Shown here: piece by piece, positions 6,857 through 9,483 of the stretch
Layout of the letters: each line of letters opens with the position of its first letter
Position numbering within the stretch: position 1 is the stretch's first letter
Assembly (NCBI GenBank): GCA_012841845.1
Contig: DUTZ01000224.1
Span: 1 to 9,483, forward strand
From: Actinomycetales bacterium
Lineage (GTDB): Bacteria > Actinomycetota > Actinomycetes > Mycobacteriales > Mycobacteriaceae
Length of the DNA: 9,483 nucleotides
Direction: 5' to 3'
The notes under the pieces: generated by a model
Told to the model about the DNA's origin: nothing
Seen by the model: only the letters and a program-made list of their open reading frames with translations
Databases searched by the model: none
Translations under genes and position numbers: made by a program

Positions 6857-8368
6857 GTGGACCGCAACGAGGAACGCCCCGGCCCGCGTGGGATCCGGGG
6901 GCTCGTCCGCCGGATCCGGATCCTCGACGACGAGGTGTTCCTCGCCCTCGCCGGCAGCCACCAGCCCGTGCTCGACGCGGTGATGCCCCGGCTCACCCGT
7001 GCCGCGGACCACTCGGTGCTGTGGCTGGGCACCGCCGCGTTCCTCACCGTGGGCGGCGACCGCCGCTCGGTGCACGGGGCCTGGCGCGGGGTCGCCGCGA
7101 TCGGGGTGGCCAGCCTTCTGGCCAACCAGGTGGGCAAGCGGGTGTTCGGGCGGACCCGCCCGGTCATCGACCACGTGCCGCGGCGCCGGCGCCCGGCCCG
7201 GATCCCCGAGTCCACCTCGTTCCCCTCGGGGCACGCGGCCTCCGCGGCGGCGTTCGCCACCGCCGTCTCCCTGGCCCGGCCCCGCCTCGCCCCGGCCCTC
7301 GTCCCGCTCGCCCTGGCCGTCGGCTTCTCCCGCGTCTACACCGGCGTGCACCACCCGAGCGACGTGGTGGCCGGGCTGGCGCTGGGGGCGGGGGTGTCGA
7401 CGGTCGGCGCCGTGGTCCGCCCCCTGGCCGCGACGCGACCCCGGCGGACGGTGTCCCGGACCCCCGTCGACCTGCCCGGCAGGCTGTACGGGGACGACGT
7501 CGTCGTCGTGGTCAACCCCGTCGCGGGAGGCGGCACGGCCGAGGCCGCCGCGCGGGCCCTCGTCGCGCGGCTGCCCCGCGTGCGCCTCGTCGTCCCGGCG
7601 CCGGGGGAGTCCGTGGCGGACGCCCTGCGTGCGGTGGCCCCGACCGGCGTCGTCGCGGTGTGCGGCGGCGACGGCACGGCCAACGCGGCCGCCGCGGTGG
7701 CGCTCGAGCTGGAGCGGCCGCTGCTCGTGGTCCCCGGGGGGACCTTCAACCACGTCGCCTCCGACCTCGGGATCGGGTCGGTGGCCGACGCCGCCGAGGC
7801 GCTGCGGTCCGGCTCCGCCGCGCGCATCGACATGGGGACGATCGAGACCGACACCGGCGCGGAGTGGGTCTTTCTCAACACGGCGAGCATCGGGGCGTAC
7901 CCCGACTTCGTCCGGATCCGGCAGCGCCTGGCGAACCGTCTCGGCGGCCCCGTGGCCGCGGCGATCGCCTCGGTCCTCGTGTGGCGCGGCTCCCGGCCCG
8001 TCGCGGCGACGGTGGGCGGACGGAGCCTGCGCCTGGCGGCCCTGTTCGTGGGCAACGGGCGGTACTCGCCGGGCCGCGACCTGCCGCAGTGGCGGCACCG
8101 CCTCGACGACGGACTGCTGGACGTCCGCTACCTCGACGCCGACTCGTGGAGCGACCTGCTGGCGTCGGTCACGCGCCTCCTCACCGGGAGGATCGGGGCC
8201 TCGCAGCGGTACGTCGCGGCCCTCACCGACGGGGTGGAGGTGAGTGTCCACGCGGGGCCCGAACGGCTGACCTGCGACGGCGAGGTGCGCCCTCCCGCCG
8301 CCCACCTGCGGTTCCGGGTGCGTCCCGACGCCCTGACGGTGTACGCGTGCCCCGGCCGGCGGACCTGA
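6857..8368 (+). CDS. PAP2 phosphatase / diacylglycerol kinase-like fusion protein
   Basis: 503-residue membrane protein joining two lipid enzymes. The PAP2 half (about 25-190) has all three phosphatase signatures: KRVFGRTRP (94-102), PSGHA (123-127) and SRVYTGVHHPSD (158-169), with His126 and His165 as likely catalytic residues, among hydrophobic helices. The second half (about 212-495) is a DAGK/LCB5-type kinase domain with VNPVAGGGTAE (219-229), CGGDGTAN (269-276), VPGGTFNHVASDLGI (292-306) and DDGLLDV (417-423). PAP2 enzymes dephosphorylate lipid or isoprenoid phosphates; DAGK-type domains phosphorylate diacylglycerol or related lipids. Such fusions are known in Actinobacteria, but their substrates are poorly defined. 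The start is the GTG at 6857, 8 nt after the SRPBCC stop; no good Shine-Dalgarno is visible, so re-initiation is inferred. The frame is open upstream to 6542, but only as a shadow of the preceding gene. An ATG at 6983 would cut into the PAP2 domain. Confidence 0.9.
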   Translation: MDRNEERPGPRGIRGLVRRIRILDDEVFLALAGSHQPVLDAVMPRLTRAADHSVLWLGTAAFLTVGGDRRSVHGAWRGVAAIGVASLLANQVGKRVFGRTRPVIDHVPRRRRPARIPESTSFPSGHAASAAAFATAVSLARPRLAPALVPLALAVGFSRVYTGVHHPSDVVAGLALGAGVSTVGAVVRPLAATRPRRTVSRTPVDLPGRLYGDDVVVVVNPVAGGGTAEAAARALVARLPRVRLVVPAPGESVADALRAVAPTGVVAVCGGDGTANAAAAVALELERPLLVVPGGTFNHVASDLGIGSVADAAEALRSGSAARIDMGTIETDTGAEWVFLNTASIGAYPDFVRIRQRLANRLGGPVAAAIASVLVWRGSRPVAATVGGRSLRLAALFVGNGRYSPGRDLPQWRHRLDDGLLDVRYLDADSWSDLLASVTRLLTGRIGASQRYVAALTDGVEVSVHAGPERLTCDGEVRPPAAHLRFRVRPDALTVYACPGRRT

Positions 8369-8408
8369 CCCGCCCGCTGTGACCTTCGCCGCGACCCCGG
8401 GGCGCCGC

Positions 8409-8435
8409 GGAACACCCGGCCGGGGCCTACCGTTG
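8409..8435 (+). promoter_or_regulatory. Candidate ECF-sigma (SigE/SigH-type) promoter
   Basis: GGAAC (8409-8413) and CGTTG (8431-8435) are separated by 17 nt. This matches the GGAAC / CGTT pattern and spacing of SigE/SigH-type ECF sigma promoters in actinomycetes. It lies about 50 nt before the next start codon. No convincing sigma-70 pair is present (TACCGT at 8429-8434 lacks a good -35). Predicted from consensus only. Confidence 0.5.
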
Positions 8436-8484
8436 TAACCCGTGAGAGGCGACGCGCCCCGACGGCGCGGGCGAGGAGGGGCGC

Positions 8485-9483
8485 ATGGCCATCGAGCGCA
8501 CACCGCGGACGGCCCGGGACAGGCTCGTGTCCGACGTGGACCGGATGTGCCGCGGCGAGGGACCGCCGCCGGTACCCGAGCTGTCCGACCACGCCGCGCT
8601 GCTCGTGGCCTGCGGGCTCGTCGATCCGCGGATCACCTCCGTGGTGCTCGAACGCCTGCACCGGGGGCTGCCGTTCCCGACGGTCGGCGGCTTCCACCAG
8701 GTGCGCGTGATCGAGGAGCAGCGGCACGAGGCCCGCAGGGTCCTCGAGACCGGGCCGCCGACCGTGCTGCGGGTCGCCGTCCGCACCCGGCTGGCGGACC
8801 TGGACCGCAAGTACCTGCTCATGCGCGCGGGCTTCACCCGCGGCGCCGGCGTCTTCGCCTACAAGGTCAAGGAGATCCGGCTCGACCGTCGGCGCGGCGT
8901 GCACCTCGACACCGACGACCGCGGGCGGCTCTTCGACGCCCTGGCCTCCACACCGACGATGGTGCCCGTGCCCCTCGTCCCGCGCACGCTCGCCGAGCTC
9001 GGCACCGTCGCGGCCGCGCGCAGCCAGCGCGAGATGGGCCGGGTCGTGCTCCCGGGCCGGGTACAGGCGGTCGTGGACTCGCTGCCGTCGATGCCGCACA
9101 TCCGGGCCGAGCGCCGACGGCTGCCGGAGATGTACACCGCCACCCTCATGGAGGTGGGCGGACTCTACGACCGCCTCGTGCGCGCCTATCGCCGCGGCGG
9201 CCGGGCCGTCGAGGAGGTGCGGCTGCAGTTCGACGCGGAGACGGAGGTGGTCGGCCTCGCCGGCGACCTGTGCCGACTCCGCGAGGCCGCGGCCCAGTCC
9301 GGGGTCGCGACCTCGGGATCCGGGTTCGTCGCGGAGACCGGACTCGGCGCCGCGATCGACGAGGTGTGGGCGGAGGTCGTCGAGCGGGCGGTCGCGTTCC
9401 GCGAGCTCGTCGAGTCCGTCGAGGGCCGCGCGGACATCGCCCGCGCCGAGGCCGAACGCCTCGACCGGATCGCCCGCGAGCAC
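8485..9483 (+). CDS. Uncharacterised protein, 3' end outside window
   Basis: An open frame of 333 codons continues beyond the right edge. The ATG at 8485 is preceded by a strong Shine-Dalgarno, GAGGAGG (8473-8479), and codon use has the same G/C-ending bias as its neighbours, so it is a real gene. I do not recognise the family. The N-terminal part (about 1-205) looks mixed alpha/beta, with a basic patch around AYKVKEIRLDRRRG (125-138) and a hydrophobic proline-rich stretch TMVPVPLVPRTLAELG (158-173). The rest is rich in Glu, Arg and Ala and looks helical, possibly coiled-coil near the visible end (about 288-333). There is no signal peptide, membrane segment, nucleotide-binding or catalytic motif that I can identify, so it is probably soluble. 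A candidate ECF-sigma promoter lies upstream, and the 116-nt gap suggests a transcription unit separate from the lipid-enzyme fusion gene. Confidence 0.8.
   Translation, partial: MAIERTPRTARDRLVSDVDRMCRGEGPPPVPELSDHAALLVACGLVDPRITSVVLERLHRGLPFPTVGGFHQVRVIEEQRHEARRVLETGPPTVLRVAVRTRLADLDRKYLLMRAGFTRGAGVFAYKVKEIRLDRRRGVHLDTDDRGRLFDALASTPTMVPVPLVPRTLAELGTVAAARSQREMGRVVLPGRVQAVVDSLPSMPHIRAERRRLPEMYTATLMEVGGLYDRLVRAYRRGGRAVEEVRLQFDAETEVVGLAGDLCRLREAAAQSGVATSGSGFVAETGLGAAIDEVWAEVVERAVAFRELVESVEGRADIARAEAERLDRIAREH

Noticed and set aside
8378..8382. TGTGA half-site after the PAP2/kinase fusion gene
   Set aside because: There is no matching TCACA arm at the right spacing, so it is not a CRP/GlxR-type dyad.
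8395..8425. Possible terminator after the PAP2/kinase fusion gene
   Set aside because: CCCCGG (8395-8400) can pair with CCGGGG (8420-8425), but the loop is long, there is no T-run, and the stem overlaps the candidate promoter. It is probably chance in GC-rich DNA.
8128..9483. Minus-strand open frame opposite the right-end gene
   Set aside because: The plus-strand frame has a strong Shine-Dalgarno, a proper start and host-like third-position bias; the minus frame extends into the end of the PAP2/kinase gene and has no family resemblance.

Overview
The window is very GC-rich chromosomal DNA, with strong G/C bias at third codon positions, GTG starts and GTGA stop/start overlaps. The gene order scpB-rluB-cmk-der is a conserved housekeeping block of Actinobacteria and is also found in mycobacteria and corynebacteria. 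A TB16.3-like SRPBCC protein and a PAP2/diacylglycerol-kinase fusion suggest a mycolic-acid-type actinomycete (order Mycobacteriales, for example a Dietzia/Gordonia/Rhodococcus-like genus). The genus is a guess and cannot be fixed from this window. Every gene I support is on the + strand.

Left block (1-3491): the 3' part of scpB (chromosome segregation), then rluB (23S rRNA pseudouridine synthase), cmk (CMP kinase) and der (double-GTPase ribosome assembly factor). They are spaced 7 nt apart or overlap by 4 nt, so they look like one translationally coupled operon for chromosome and ribosome maintenance.

Middle (3492-3832): a tRNA-Pro(GGG) gene with its own likely sigma-70-type promoter and a strong 15-bp hairpin terminator 6 nt downstream. 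The adhE control region follows. It holds a perfect TGTGA-N6-TCACA site of the CRP/GlxR type, a possible -10 element, a 7-bp GC hairpin in the presumed leader and a strong Shine-Dalgarno sequence.

Right block (3833-8368): adhE, a full-length bifunctional acetaldehyde-CoA/alcohol dehydrogenase with all recognisable catalytic residues, overlaps by 11 nt a small SRPBCC (START-like) protein gene. That gene is followed after 8 nt by a PAP2-phosphatase/lipid-kinase fusion. The three appear co-transcribed, linking a fermentative enzyme with two likely lipid-handling proteins under a candidate cAMP-receptor-type site.

Right edge (8369-9483): a short intergenic region with a candidate ECF-sigma promoter (GGAAC-N17-CGTT) lies before an unrecognised soluble protein that runs off the window. 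I see no CRISPR array, insertion sequence, integrase, phage or defence genes. The most interesting points are the adhE operator and operon composition, and the uncharacterised gene with a possible stress-sigma promoter.
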